Below, piece after piece: positions 34,143-42,414 of a DNA stretch of 64,000 nt. The notes below the pieces were generated by a model. The model was not told where the DNA came from and did no database searches. It worked only from the letters and a program-made list of their open reading frames with translations. Every line of letters starts with the position of its first letter. The stretch's first letter is position 1. The translations under genes were made by a program, and so were the position numbers. Source of the DNA: Actinokineospora bangkokensis (GTDB lineage Bacteria > Actinomycetota > Actinomycetes > Mycobacteriales > Pseudonocardiaceae); the NCBI RefSeq assembly GCF_001940455.1, contig NZ_MKQR01000016.1, forward strand, positions 31,125 to 95,124. The letters are read 5' to 3'.

Positions 34143-35905
34143 TACCGGTACACGCCGAACTCGTAGAGGGCGTAGCCCCACGCCGTGCCGCGCTGGGTGG
34201 CCAGCACGCGCACGTACCGGCCGGACGCGGACACGTCGACGTCGTCGGCGCCGCCGTCACCGGTCGTGGTGGCGTGCACGTCGCGCCAGTCGGTGCCGTT
34301 GTCGGAGGCCTGGATGCGGTACGCCTTGCCGTAGGCGGTCTCCCAGATCAGCTGCACGTGCCGGAACGCCTGCACCTGGCCGAGGTCGACCTGGATCCAC
34401 TGCGGGTCGCTCCAGTCGCTCGCCCAGCGGGTCGCGGCGATGCCGTCGGTGGCGTTGGACGGCGGGTAGGGGGCGCCGTCGCCCTGCTGCTGGTAGCTCG
34501 ACGCGGTGGTGGGCTTGCCCTTGGCGAGGTTCGTGCCCGGCACCTGCGGTGCGACGACGCGGATCGAGCGGGCCTCGATGCCGGTGTTGCCCTTGCCGTC
34601 GCGGGCGTAGAGGTAGAGCTTCCACACCCCCAGCGCCTGCGGCGCGGTGACGGTGAACGAGCCGCTGCCGGTGAAAGCGGCGGAGATGATCCCGCCGGAG
34701 CCGTTGATGTACTTGCTGTTGTACCCCATGGTGTAGGAGATGGGGTCACCGTCCGAATCGGACACCGAGGCGTTCACCGCGAACGTGCCACCGGCGGGCA
34801 CGGTGGTCTGCGGCAGTGCCATGGACGAGATCACCGGCGGGGTGTTCGCCGCGCCCTGACCGCCGTAGATGCCGCGGACGGCGTAGTAGGACAGCCGCTT
34901 CTCGTTGTTGGGCAACAGGTTGAACCACACGCCGCCGAAGTCGCCCTCGGTGCCGTAGTGGAACAGCGTGGCGCCGAGCGCGACACCGGTGTGGCCGGTG
35001 ATGCAGCGCCACGCGTCCCGGTAGCCCTGCGCCTTGGCGAGGTCGGTGGGCTCGCCGGGCACGCCGTTGACGTCGGCTGCGGCCTCCCACTCCCCCAGCG
35101 GCCCGCCCTCGGTGACGATGTAGGGCTTGGTGTAGCCGCCCGCCTGCCAGTCGGCCTTGACGTTGCAGACCGCGCCGTAGGCGTTGACGGCGTACAGGTC
35201 GAGGTCGGGCGCGTTCGCCTTCAGGTAGGGCCAGGCCCCCGTCCAGGCGTCGGTGGAGGTCACGGGGTGGTTGGGGTCGATGCCGTGGATCGTGCGCGCG
35301 GCCTCGTTGACGAACTTCGCATAGGCGGTGCGCTGGGCCTCCAACTGGCTGCCGGAGAAGCAGTTCTGCATGCCCAGGATCGACTCGTTGCCGACGTCCC
35401 ACAGCAGCACGCCGGGGTGGCCGCGGTACTGGGTGACCCACTTGGTGATCTCGCCCAGCATGGTCGACTTGTAGGTGGTGTCGGTGACGTAGTCGACGCA
35501 CCCGCCGCTGCCCGGACCACCGCCGGGTTGCAGCCAGAAGCCTGCGACGACGCGGACCCCGTTGGCGGCGGCGGCGTCGAACAGCGGCTGGGACGTGGCG
35601 TCGGTGCCCCAGGTGCGGATGGTGTTGACGCCCATCGCGCGCAGGTCGGGCATCCGGGACGCCGCTTCGGACACCGCCGGGCCCCAGGTCAGGCCCTTGA
35701 CCTGCCAGGGGCGGCCGTTGACGGTGAGCTGCCAGGCGCCGGGACCGCCGGTGACGGCGACCTTGTCCGCGGCGGCGGCGGTGGGGACGGGCTGGGCGTC
35801 GGCTGGGCTGGTGGCGGCGGTCAGCAGGCCTGCGGCGAGCAGGGTGGTGGCGAGCAGACCGGTGGCGAGCAGGGTGGGCGGGCGCGTGCGGGCACCACGG
35901 GACAT
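34142..35905 (-). CDS. Secreted glycoside hydrolase with F5/8-type C-terminal module
   Basis: 587 aa. ATG 35905 has GAGGAG upstream and a Sec signal (about 1-37). Residues 45-345 form a TIM barrel of the GH2/GH5 clan: VNTIRTWGTDATSQPLFDAAAANGVRVVAGFWL, WDVGNESILGMQ (probable acid/base Glu near 175) and YIVTEGGPLGEWE (probable nucleophile Glu near 262). An Ig-like domain (PPVISSMALPQTTVPAGGTFAV) follows. A discoidin/CBM32-like module (NLAKGKPTTASSYQ ... WIQVDLGQVQAFRHVQLIWETAYGKAYRIQASDNG) completes it. Likely cleaves an external beta-glucan or mannan; exact specificity is unknown. Probably repressed by the LacI protein at the operator at 35937. Confidence 0.83.
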   Translation of the reverse strand: MSRGARTRPPTLLATGLLATTLLAAGLLTAATSPADAQPVPTAAAADKVAVTGGPGAWQLTVNGRPWQVKGLTWGPAVSEAASRMPDLRAMGVNTIRTWGTDATSQPLFDAAAANGVRVVAGFWLQPGGGPGSGGCVDYVTDTTYKSTMLGEITKWVTQYRGHPGVLLWDVGNESILGMQNCFSGSQLEAQRTAYAKFVNEAARTIHGIDPNHPVTSTDAWTGAWPYLKANAPDLDLYAVNAYGAVCNVKADWQAGGYTKPYIVTEGGPLGEWEAAADVNGVPGEPTDLAKAQGYRDAWRCITGHTGVALGATLFHYGTEGDFGGVWFNLLPNNEKRLSYYAVRGIYGGQGAANTPPVISSMALPQTTVPAGGTFAVNASVSDSDGDPISYTMGYNSKYINGSGGIISAAFTGSGSFTVTAPQALGVWKLYLYARDGKGNTGIEARSIRVVAPQVPGTNLAKGKPTTASSYQQQGDGAPYPPSNATDGIAATRWASDWSDPQWIQVDLGQVQAFRHVQLIWETAYGKAYRIQASDNGTDWRDVHATTTGDGGADDVDVSASGRYVRVLATQRGTAWGYALYEFGVYR

Positions 35906-35936
35906 GGCGACTCCTCGCGGGGTGGGGGGAGATCGT

Positions 35937-35952
35937 GGGAGAGCGCTCTCCC
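35937..35952. promoter_or_regulatory. LacI operator, glycosidase side
   Basis: GGGAGAGCGCTCTCCC is a perfect 16-bp palindrome, 31 bp upstream of the glycosidase ATG on the minus strand. A TTGACA on the minus strand (35991-35986) could be the -35 element, which would put the operator near the transcription start. Confidence 0.8.
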
Positions 35953-36042
35953 GCCGCATCGAGTGTTGCGGCCACGTTGCGCCGGTGTCAACCCCTCACC
36001 AACAGCGGCTTGACATGGTGGCCCGCGGCGGCCCACGCTGGA

Positions 36043-36060
36043 TGGGAGAGCGCTCTCCCA
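36043..36060. promoter_or_regulatory. LacI operator, DUF1996 side
   Basis: TGGGAGAGCGCTCTCCCA is a perfect 18-bp palindrome with the same core as the site at 35937. TTGACA lies at 36009-36014 on the plus strand, so the operator would cover the -10/start region of the DUF1996 gene promoter. Confidence 0.8.
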
Positions 36061-36113
36061 GGTTGGCCCGGTCGCCGCCCGGCGGCCGGGTGTCCCACAC
36101 CCTGGAGGACCCC

Positions 36114-37031
36114 GTGCCCGCAACACGCACCCTGGTGCTCGCCGCCGTCGGCGCGGCCGCCGCCGCCGCGCTGGTGGCGGTCGGCCCGGCCGCCGCCGAC
36201 GACCTGGTCACCCACCACGAGTTCCAGGTCAACTGCCTGGTCACCCAGCACAAGGCCGACGACCCGATCGTCTACCCCGGCAAGCCCGGCGCGTCGCACG
36301 ACCACACCTTCGTCGGCAACACCTCGACGAACGCGAACAGCACCCTGGACTCGCTGCGCGCGGCGGGCGTGGGCGCCACCTCCTGCCTCAACCCCGACGA
36401 CTTGTCCGCCTACTGGTTCCCCACGGTGTCCAAGGGCGGCGTCCCCGTCCTGTCGACGTGGCGGCAGACCATCTACTACAAGTCCGGCGTGCAGGACTAC
36501 ACCACCGTGCGCCCCTTCCCACCGGGCCTGCGCTACGTCGTCGGCGACATGATGGCCACCCAGGACCAGTTCCGCACCGCACCCGGCGCCGTCGAGGGCT
36601 GGGAGTGCGGCGACAGCTTCCACAACTGGGACATCCCCGCCACCTGCCCGGCGGGCACCCAGCTCAACATCCGCTACCAGGCCCCGAGCTGCTGGGACGG
36701 GCTGCACCTGGACTCCGCCGACCACAGGTCGCACATGGCCTACCCGGTGGGCGGCGCCTGCCCGGCGACCCACCCGCGGCCGGTGCCGATGCTGGAGTTC
36801 AAGATCGCGTTCCCGGTCGACGGCGACATGTCCTCGGTGCGGTTGGCCAGCGGCCGCGGCTACTCCTGGCACTACGACTTCTTCAACGCCTGGGACGAGC
36901 CCACCCTGGCGGCCCTGGTGTCGCACTGCATCAACGGCGGTTTGCAGTGCGACAGCCGCGGCTTCGACCTGTACAAGCCCGACCGCGGTGCGGTGCTGGG
37001 CGCGAACTACCGCCTGCCTGGCAGGCCGTGA
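36114..37031 (+). CDS. Secreted DUF1996 protein
   Basis: 305 aa. GTG 36114 follows GGAGG and a Sec signal (ATRTLVLAAVGAAAAAALVA, cleaved near AAA-DD). The mature part begins FQVNCLVTQHKADDPIVYPGKPGASHDHTFVGNTSTNANSTLDSL and has the His/Cys-rich conserved blocks of DUF1996 (SHDHTFVGN, WECGDSFHNWDIPATCPAGTQL, CWDGLHLDSADHRSHMAYP, HYDFFNAWDE). The several conserved His/Asp suggest a metal or polysaccharide-binding enzyme; no reaction is established that I know. Shared operators with the glycosidase argue for a role in the same polysaccharide breakdown. Confidence 0.85.
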   Translation: MPATRTLVLAAVGAAAAAALVAVGPAAADDLVTHHEFQVNCLVTQHKADDPIVYPGKPGASHDHTFVGNTSTNANSTLDSLRAAGVGATSCLNPDDLSAYWFPTVSKGGVPVLSTWRQTIYYKSGVQDYTTVRPFPPGLRYVVGDMMATQDQFRTAPGAVEGWECGDSFHNWDIPATCPAGTQLNIRYQAPSCWDGLHLDSADHRSHMAYPVGGACPATHPRPVPMLEFKIAFPVDGDMSSVRLASGRGYSWHYDFFNAWDEPTLAALVSHCINGGLQCDSRGFDLYKPDRGAVLGANYRLPGRP

Positions 37032-37067
37032 GACCCGGTTGCCGCTGAGGAGTTCCGCGGGGGTGAA

Positions 37068-37272
37068 AGAGCGCGGGACTTCGTGGCCGGCTCGATGCGG
37101 TGGACCCGTTTGGGTGGGGCCCCTACGGCGATCATGAGCTGAGAGAGCGGGAAAAGCTGGGGCCAAAAGAGCCCCGCTCAACCCGGACAGGGTAGCTCAT
37201 GATCGCCTACCCCACCCAAACAAGTCCACCGCATCGAGCACCCCCGTAGCCGGGCCGCCGGTTGGCCGGTGG
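37068..37272 (+). repeat. Dispersed palindromic element, copy B
   Basis: Arms 37090-37140 and 37194-37239 pair over about 46 bp, with the same CCCCTAC bulge as copy A. The stem sequence differs from A (GTTTGGGTGGGG instead of CTTGACAGGGG), yet both arms changed together, so pairing is kept. The inner block is GGCGATCATGAGCT and the loop is unrelated to A and C. The lead AGAGCGCGGGACTT and tail GTAGCCGGGCCGCCGGTT are shared with the other copies. Confidence 0.82.
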
Positions 37273-37302
37273 TTGCCCTGTGTGCAAACCAAAAGCAGCG
37301 CG

Positions 37303-37509
37303 CCCACCCACGGAACCGCCGGCCCGGCTACGGCCCTGCTCGATGCGGTGGTTGTGCTTGACCGGGGAAGGCGATCATGTGCTACCCACGGCGGGGGGGT
37401 GGGGCCGCAGGCCTCACCTTTTCCCCACCCCGAGCACATGATCGCCGCAGGGGCCCCGGTCAAGCGCAACCACCACATCGAGCCAGCAAAGAAAATCCCG
37501 CGCTCTTCC
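37303..37509 (-). repeat. Dispersed palindromic element, copy C
   Basis: Opposite orientation to A and B; its tail faces the tail of B. Arms 37338-37383 and 37434-37484 pair fully, bulge included. Its loop is the near-exact reverse complement of the loop of copy A, 32 kb away. The lead (GAGCGCGGGATTTTC, read on the minus strand) is conserved. Together B and C fill the 37032-37538 gap, which holds no gene. Confidence 0.85.
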
Positions 37510-37538
37510 AACGCCGAAGCCGAAGGCGAGGCGACCCC

Positions 37539-38108
37539 TCACACCCTACTCTCAGCCGCCACCCGCCGCCGAGCGCGCCACAAAGACACCCCCGCAGCAG
37601 CAACAACCACAGCCGCCAGCGACACAACAAGCACCAAGACGTTCCCAGACTCACCCTCCTCGCCGCTGGCAGCGTTGTGCGGACCATCCTCCGCCCCAGG
37701 AACCTGGTTCGTATCGGTCGCGCACAACACCCGCACATGCTCACGCACCACACACGCCGAAGCGGCCAGTCCCGTCGCCCCCGGGCGCGGTGGGCCGGGG
37801 ACGAACGTGGCCGCCACCGTCATCGCGCCGCCGGCCGGGACGTCGAGCGCCCACATGGCGAGCCACGGCTCGGGGCTCGTGCCGCCGTCCTGCACCCCGG
37901 TCAGGCGCACGCCCACCGGCAGGGTCAGTTCGACGTCGGCGGTGGCCGGGGCGTCCGACGGGTTGCGGACGGTGACGCGGTAGGTCGCCGGGCTGTCGGC
38001 GGCGACGGTGGTCGAATCGTCCGTCACGGCGATCTCGAACGCCGGTTGCGCCGACGCGGGTGGTGCGCAGAGCAGGAAGCAGGCCACGAAGGCGAGGAGG
38101 ACACGCAC
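37539..38108 (-). CDS. Secreted membrane-anchored DUF11-like protein
   Basis: 189 aa. GTG 38108 has AGGAG upstream. A signal peptide (MRVLLAFVACFLLCAPPASA) precedes one beta-sandwich domain of DUF11/CARDB type (FEIAVTDDSTTVAADSPATYRVTVRNPSDAPATADVELTLPVGVRL). A short acidic linker follows, then a single transmembrane helix (NVLVLVVSLAAVVVAAAGVSL) and a basic cytoplasmic tail. The topology is outside domain, one helix, inside tail. It stands alone between the palindromic elements and a divergent transglycosylase gene. Function unknown; surface adhesion or scaffold is possible. Confidence 0.7.
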   Translation of the reverse strand: MRVLLAFVACFLLCAPPASAQPAFEIAVTDDSTTVAADSPATYRVTVRNPSDAPATADVELTLPVGVRLTGVQDGGTSPEPWLAMWALDVPAGGAMTVAATFVPGPPRPGATGLAASACVVREHVRVLCATDTNQVPGAEDGPHNAASGEEGESGNVLVLVVSLAAVVVAAAGVSLWRARRRVAAESRV

Positions 38109-38303
38109 GGCATCTCCTTCCGGTGCCCGCGCATCGGGCGCGATCAACGCTAAGCGCCTCGGCCCACGCCCCGACTGCCCTCGCGGACAGCGGTGTGGGC
38201 GGTCTGGACGGTCCGAGCCGCCCTCGGCCCCCGGGTGCGCCAAGCGCTGCCCATCGGGGCAGCGGGCATCCCAGCGGGCCGTGGCGCTGCTCTACTGCTT
38301 GCC

Positions 38304-39533
38304 ATGACTGGGAATCCGCAGAGCTGGGCACATGCCCGCGGGGTCGTCGGCCGGGCCGCGCGAGTGGGGGCGGCGCTGGTGGCGCTGTCGGCCGTCGGGC
38401 TCGCCGCAGCGCCCGACCGGCAGTCCACCGTGGCCGCGGCCCCCCTGTCGCCGCGCCAGGGGGTCCCGGAACGCGGTGCGGCCGTCGACCCGCCCGCGGG
38501 GCCGCGCCCCGTGGGGGCCGATGGTGACGCGCCGGTCGCGCAGGGCACGTCGGCGGGACCGGTGGTGCGGGCCGGGTTCGTGGCGCGGGCGCCGGTGGTC
38601 GGCGGGGAGGTGGCGGGCATCCCGGCCTCGGTGCTGGCCGCCTACCAGCGCGCGGTCGCGGGGTCGGCGTGGGAGCAGCCGCGGTGCGGTCTGCCGGTGG
38701 CGCTGCTGGCCGCCATCGGCAAGGTCGAGTCGGGGCACGCGCGCGGCGGGCGGGTGGACGCCACGGGGCGCACGGTGCGGCCGATCCTGGGGCCGGTGCT
38801 CGCCGGGCAGCCCGGGGTGGCGGCGATCCGGGACACCGACGGCGGGCTGCTCGACGGCGACAGCACCTGGGACCGCGCGGTGGGGCCGATGCAGTTCATC
38901 CCCGGCACGTGGCGCCGGTGGCGCACCGACGGCAACGGCGACGGCGCCGCCGACCCGCACAACGTCTTCGACGCCGCCGCCGCGGCGGGCCGCTACCTCT
39001 GCGCGGGCGGGCGCGACCTCACCACCGCGGGCGGGTTGCGGTCGGCGATCCTGAGCTACAACCGCTCGGAGTCCTACCTCGCGCTCGTGCTGTCGTGGAT
39101 GTCCCGCTACGCGGGCGCCACACCGATCCCGGACGCCACGGGTCCCTTCCCCACTGGCACAACGGACATCCCGGCCGACGACGGCACGACCCCCGCGGGC
39201 GCACCCGCCCCCGGGACGCCGCCGGGCGCCGAGACCCCTCCGCCCGCGACGCAGGTGCCACCGCCCACGAGCACCCCCGCGCCGCCGACCACCACGACCC
39301 CGCCGCCGAGCCCACTGCCCCCGCTGTTCCCGCCCACCACCACTCCCCCGCCCGGCACGGTCCCACCGGGAACGCCTGCGCCGACCACCCCGCAGGCACC
39401 GGACCCGCTCGGCACCGTCGCGTGCACCGTGGGCGGTGTGCTCGACGCGGGTCTGGGCCTGGTCGGCGGGCTGGTGGGCGGCCTGGTCGGCGGGCCACCG
39501 CCGGAGCAGGCGGACCAGACCTGCGCCGGGTGA
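38304..39533 (+). CDS. Lytic transglycosylase-like protein with Pro-rich tail
   Basis: 409 aa. It has an N-terminal hydrophobic segment (VVGRAARVGAALVALSAVGLAAA), a linker, and an SLT_2-type muramidase fold: GLPVALLAAIGKVESGHARGG with the catalytic Glu near 142, WDRAVGPMQFIPGTWRRWRTDGNGDGAADPHNVFDAAAAAGRYLC, and ILSYNRSESYLALVLSWM. A Pro/Thr-rich wall-spanning tail of about 110 residues ends in a Gly-rich helix and a Cys. It should cleave peptidoglycan glycan strands, producing anhydro-muropeptides. The upstream reading frame is open, but ATG 38304 is the natural start. Confidence 0.83.
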   Translation: MTGNPQSWAHARGVVGRAARVGAALVALSAVGLAAAPDRQSTVAAAPLSPRQGVPERGAAVDPPAGPRPVGADGDAPVAQGTSAGPVVRAGFVARAPVVGGEVAGIPASVLAAYQRAVAGSAWEQPRCGLPVALLAAIGKVESGHARGGRVDATGRTVRPILGPVLAGQPGVAAIRDTDGGLLDGDSTWDRAVGPMQFIPGTWRRWRTDGNGDGAADPHNVFDAAAAAGRYLCAGGRDLTTAGGLRSAILSYNRSESYLALVLSWMSRYAGATPIPDATGPFPTGTTDIPADDGTTPAGAPAPGTPPGAETPPPATQVPPPTSTPAPPTTTTPPPSPLPPLFPPTTTPPPGTVPPGTPAPTTPQAPDPLGTVACTVGGVLDAGLGLVGGLVGGLVGGPPPEQADQTCAG

Positions 39534-39534
39534 C

Positions 39535-39575
39535 GCCGCGGCCGGGTCGGGCACGGCGCCCGACCCGGCCGCGGC
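39535..39575. terminator. Bidirectional terminator hairpin
   Basis: An 18-bp perfect stem (39535-39552 and 39558-39575) with a 5-nt loop sits exactly between the convergent transglycosylase and PucR-type genes, 2 bp after one stop and 5 bp before the other. It should end transcription from both sides. Confidence 0.8.
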
Positions 39576-39579
39576 CGTC

Positions 39580-41181
39580 TCACCCCGCCTGCCGCGCCCG
39601 GTCGGCCTCCGGTGACCCGACCTGCACCAACCGCACCGCCAGGTGCAGCGCCAGGCGGACGTCCGGGTCGGAGAACTCCACCGACAGCAGCGAGCGGATC
39701 CGGTCGAGCCGCTGGAGCACGGTGTTGCGGTGCACCCCCAGCGCGCCCGCCGTCGCGGTGGCCGACGACTCGTTGTCCAGGTAGCAGGCCAGGGTCAGCA
39801 CCAGCTGCCCGCCCGCGTCCGCGGTCAGCAGCGGCCTGAGCAGCTGCGCGGCCAGTTCGTGCTGGACACCGGTGGTGAAGCGGTCCGCCAGCAGCCGCTT
39901 GACGTTGTCCTCGCCCAGTTGCTCCACCGCGCCCTCGGTGTCGCGCGCCGCGGCGACGAGGCTGGCCTGGCGGGCCTCCTCCAGCGACCGCCGCAGCCCC
40001 GGCACGCCTTCCCCGGGCGTGCCGACGCCAGCGCACAGCCGCAGGCCGGGGTGCTCCCGCTCGACGGCGAGCAGCGCCGCCCGCACCCGGCGCAGCAGCG
40101 CGGTGGTGTCGGGGGCGCCGTCCGGTGCGGTCGTCCACAGCGACCAACCCGGCCGGTGCGCGATGGGGTCGACGCCGATGCCGTGCTCGACCAGGCAGTC
40201 GCGCAGCAGCCCGCCCACCACCGCGGGGTGCGCGGTGGCGCTGGAGCGGCGGGTGGTGACGTGCACGGCGGTGTGCGTGCCCGCCAGCCGCCAGCCCAGC
40301 GCGGTCGCGCGCTCCAGCACCCGCCGCCGGGGCGCCTCGGCCTCGTCGACCAACCGGTCGAGCAGCACCTCCTGGCGGCGCCCGCGGCGCTCGAACTCCA
40401 CCGCCGTGGTGGCCAGGTGCGCGGTGAACGCCCAGGCCAGCACACCGAGGGAGAGCGCGGCGGTGTGCGCGCGGGTGGAGTCGCCCGCGGGCACGACCGC
40501 CACCAGCCACAGGTTCGCCGGGCCCGCGGGGGTGAGCTGGACCGGTTGGGCCACCAGCAGTTCCTCCCCGGCCGCGCGCACCCACGGCGCCGGGCGGGCG
40601 GCGCGCAGGCGCGCCCGGGCGTCGGGCACCGAGCGCGGGACGTCCGGGGCGACGTCGCCCGCCAGCACCCGGCCGGTCGGGTCGACCAGGCCGACCGGGT
40701 GGTGCAGGGTCGCCGACACCACGTGCAGCATCTGCTCGGGGTCGGTGCCCGCGGCGCGCAGCCGGTGCGCGATGAGCCCGAGCGGTCCGGTGCCGGAGGT
40801 GTCGGGGGTGCGCACGTAGCGGTCCATCGCGGGCACCAGCCGGTCGGTCTCGACGTGGTCGACCAGCACCAGGGGGACGCCGCTCTTCTCGGCCAGCGCC
40901 CGGGTGGACAGCGGCAGGGGGTGGGGTGGTCGTTGCAGCACCAGGCCCGCCACCGAGCGCTGGGCCCCCGCCCGGATGGCCAGGTCGGTGCCGACGTCCT
41001 CGGCGTGCAGCGCGGCGCGCGGGAACACCACCAGCGCCGCGGGGGCGGCGTCGGCCAGCGCCCGGGGGGTGGCCGCGGCGACCACCGAGCCGACGACGGT
41101 GCGCAGGGCGGACTCGGCCCCGACGAGGGTGTGGTCGGCGAAGAAGCCGACGGAGAGCAGGTGACTCAGCATGACGGACAT
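39580..41181 (-). CDS. PucR-family transcriptional regulator
   Basis: 533 aa. The N-terminal purine-catabolism regulator domain (VGFFADHTLVGAESALRTVVGSV ... ALVVFPRAALHAEDVGTDLAIRAGAQRSVAGLVLQ) is followed by a central GGDEF-like/CdaR region (LDRLVDEAEAPRRRVLERATALGW). The C-terminal HTH_30 reads LTLACYLDNESSATATAGALGVHRNTVLQRLDRIRSLL. ATG 41181 has AGGAG upstream. PucR proteins usually activate purine or related nitrogen-ring catabolism. The next gene in the same direction upstream is a DUF917 protein of thiohydantoin/hydantoin metabolism, a frequent partner. Confidence 0.87.
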   Translation of the reverse strand: MSVMLSHLLSVGFFADHTLVGAESALRTVVGSVVAAATPRALADAAPAALVVFPRAALHAEDVGTDLAIRAGAQRSVAGLVLQRPPHPLPLSTRALAEKSGVPLVLVDHVETDRLVPAMDRYVRTPDTSGTGPLGLIAHRLRAAGTDPEQMLHVVSATLHHPVGLVDPTGRVLAGDVAPDVPRSVPDARARLRAARPAPWVRAAGEELLVAQPVQLTPAGPANLWLVAVVPAGDSTRAHTAALSLGVLAWAFTAHLATTAVEFERRGRRQEVLLDRLVDEAEAPRRRVLERATALGWRLAGTHTAVHVTTRRSSATAHPAVVGGLLRDCLVEHGIGVDPIAHRPGWSLWTTAPDGAPDTTALLRRVRAALLAVEREHPGLRLCAGVGTPGEGVPGLRRSLEEARQASLVAAARDTEGAVEQLGEDNVKRLLADRFTTGVQHELAAQLLRPLLTADAGGQLVLTLACYLDNESSATATAGALGVHRNTVLQRLDRIRSLLSVEFSDPDVRLALHLAVRLVQVGSPEADRARQAG

Positions 41182-41211
41182 TGCCCCGCTCCTTCGGTTG
41201 CGCGTGCGGTC

Positions 41212-41306
41212 TGCGGTCCGGGGACCGCACCGGGCGCCCGACGGGCGCCGACCGCGGGCGGGGACCGCGTCGTCCCCACCGGTTTGTCGTACCTGCACCC
41301 GGTGCA
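41212..41306. promoter_or_regulatory. Cluster of dyads upstream of the PucR gene
   Basis: Three perfect dyads lie in the 194-bp gap before PucR: TGCGGTCC-GG-GGACCGCA (41212-41229), GGCGCCC-GAC-GGGCGCC (about 41233-41249) and TGCACC-C-GGTGCA (41294-41306). One may be the PucR binding site; which one cannot be told. No other gene is in this gap. Confidence 0.45.
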
Positions 41307-41375
41307 ACGACGCGACCGCGCCCGAATGACGATCTTTGTTCGCGTTATCGGGCAACCGGAAGCCCGCCGATCGGG

Positions 41376-42410
41376 TCAGATCGCGCCCGGCGGGTCGAGG
41401 TCGTAGCCGAAGGCGCGCGGGCCCGCCGCGGCGAGGCCGACCGCGGTGCGCCAGCGGCGGTCCGCCGCGGCGGTGACCACGTGCACGCGCGGGCCCTGGG
41501 CCAACCGGGTGGCCGGCAGCGGGGTCCCGGTGTCGGCGTCGACGACGCACAGCAGGTCGGGGACCCCGGCGCGCGGCACACCGTCCTCTGTGGCCAGTAT
41601 CAGGCCGGTGGGCACGAAGTCCAGGCGCAGCGCGCGCCCGGGGGTGCCGGGGTCGAGGACCGTGGCCGTCCCGCGGCCCGCGGCGCCCCCCACGTCGGCG
41701 AGCAGGCCGGTGAACAGCGGTCGGATGCCGGTGCCCGCCCAGCGGTCCGCGCGGTCGCGGGCCAGCCGGGCGCCCAGGTCGAGGCAGCCGCTCACGGAGC
41801 GGTCCACGGTGCCCGCCGCGCACCGGGCGGCCGCGACCGGGTAGGTGGCCACCACCGCGCCGCCGCCGAGGGTGTCGGCGGCGGCCGCCGCCAGCGCCCG
41901 CGCGCGCTGCGGGTCCGCGGTGCTGATCAGCACCAGGTCGCCGCCCGGCCCGGCCAGCGCGACCGGGGTGGGGGCCACGCCCGCCAGGGCCAGCAGGCTC
42001 ACGTCCCAGCGCCCGAAGCCGCGCCCGGCGCCGTCGGCGTCCACGCACGGCACCCCGAGCACGGCGGCGGCGTGCACCGCGGCCAGCGCCGACGCGCCGC
42101 CGATCTCCAGCGGCAGCACCGCGGCGCAGCGCGCGCCGACCCGCTGCTCCACCGCCCGGACCGCGGTTCGGGCGGCCACGTCGGCGCCGGGACCGGCGCG
42201 CGGGCCGGGCCCGGCGGCGCCGACGGCGACGACCAGCGCCTCCGGCGGCAGGTCCGCGGCGGCCACCAGCGGCACCGGGCCGCGCTCGCCCAGCGCGGCG
42301 CGCAGCGGACCGGCCGCCGCGGCGGGCGAGGCGCCGCCCGCCGCGAGCAGCGCGGCACCGCGGGTGAGGTCGTCGACCAGGTCGGCGCTGATCCGGTCCG
42401 GCCGGGCCAC
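41376..42410 (-). CDS. DUF917-family protein (S-methyl-thiohydantoin desulfurase type)
   Basis: 344 aa. It starts with a helical segment (ISADLVDDLTRGAALLAAGGASPAAAAGPLRAAL), then VPLVAAADLPPEALVVAVGAAG. Next is VLPLEIGGASALAAVHAAAVLGVPCVDADGAGRGFGRWDV, the conserved DUF917 core, and a C-terminal domain with PDLLCVVDADTGTPLPATRLAQGPRVHVV. DUF917 proteins are linked to thiohydantoin/hydantoin ring metabolism. GTG 42410 lies 4 bp after the stop of the LuxR-type gene. The expected hydantoinase partners are not in the window, and the usual GGGG loop near the N-terminus is reduced to AAGG. Confidence 0.78.
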   Translation of the reverse strand: MARPDRISADLVDDLTRGAALLAAGGASPAAAAGPLRAALGERGPVPLVAAADLPPEALVVAVGAAGPGPRAGPGADVAARTAVRAVEQRVGARCAAVLPLEIGGASALAAVHAAAVLGVPCVDADGAGRGFGRWDVSLLALAGVAPTPVALAGPGGDLVLISTADPQRARALAAAAADTLGGGAVVATYPVAAARCAAGTVDRSVSGCLDLGARLARDRADRWAGTGIRPLFTGLLADVGGAAGRGTATVLDPGTPGRALRLDFVPTGLILATEDGVPRAGVPDLLCVVDADTGTPLPATRLAQGPRVHVVTAAADRRWRTAVGLAAAGPRAFGYDLDPPGAI

Positions 42411-42414
42411 GGGC

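Noticed and set aside
37068-37509. CRISPR-like repeats
   Set aside because: The repeats are long palindromes with unlike loops and opposite orientations, not short direct repeats with unique spacers, and no cas gene is present.
37273-37983. Plus-strand open frame across the palindromic element and a gene's 3' half
   Set aside because: It reads through a hairpin element and antisense to the DUF11-like gene; no start signal and no recognisable protein.
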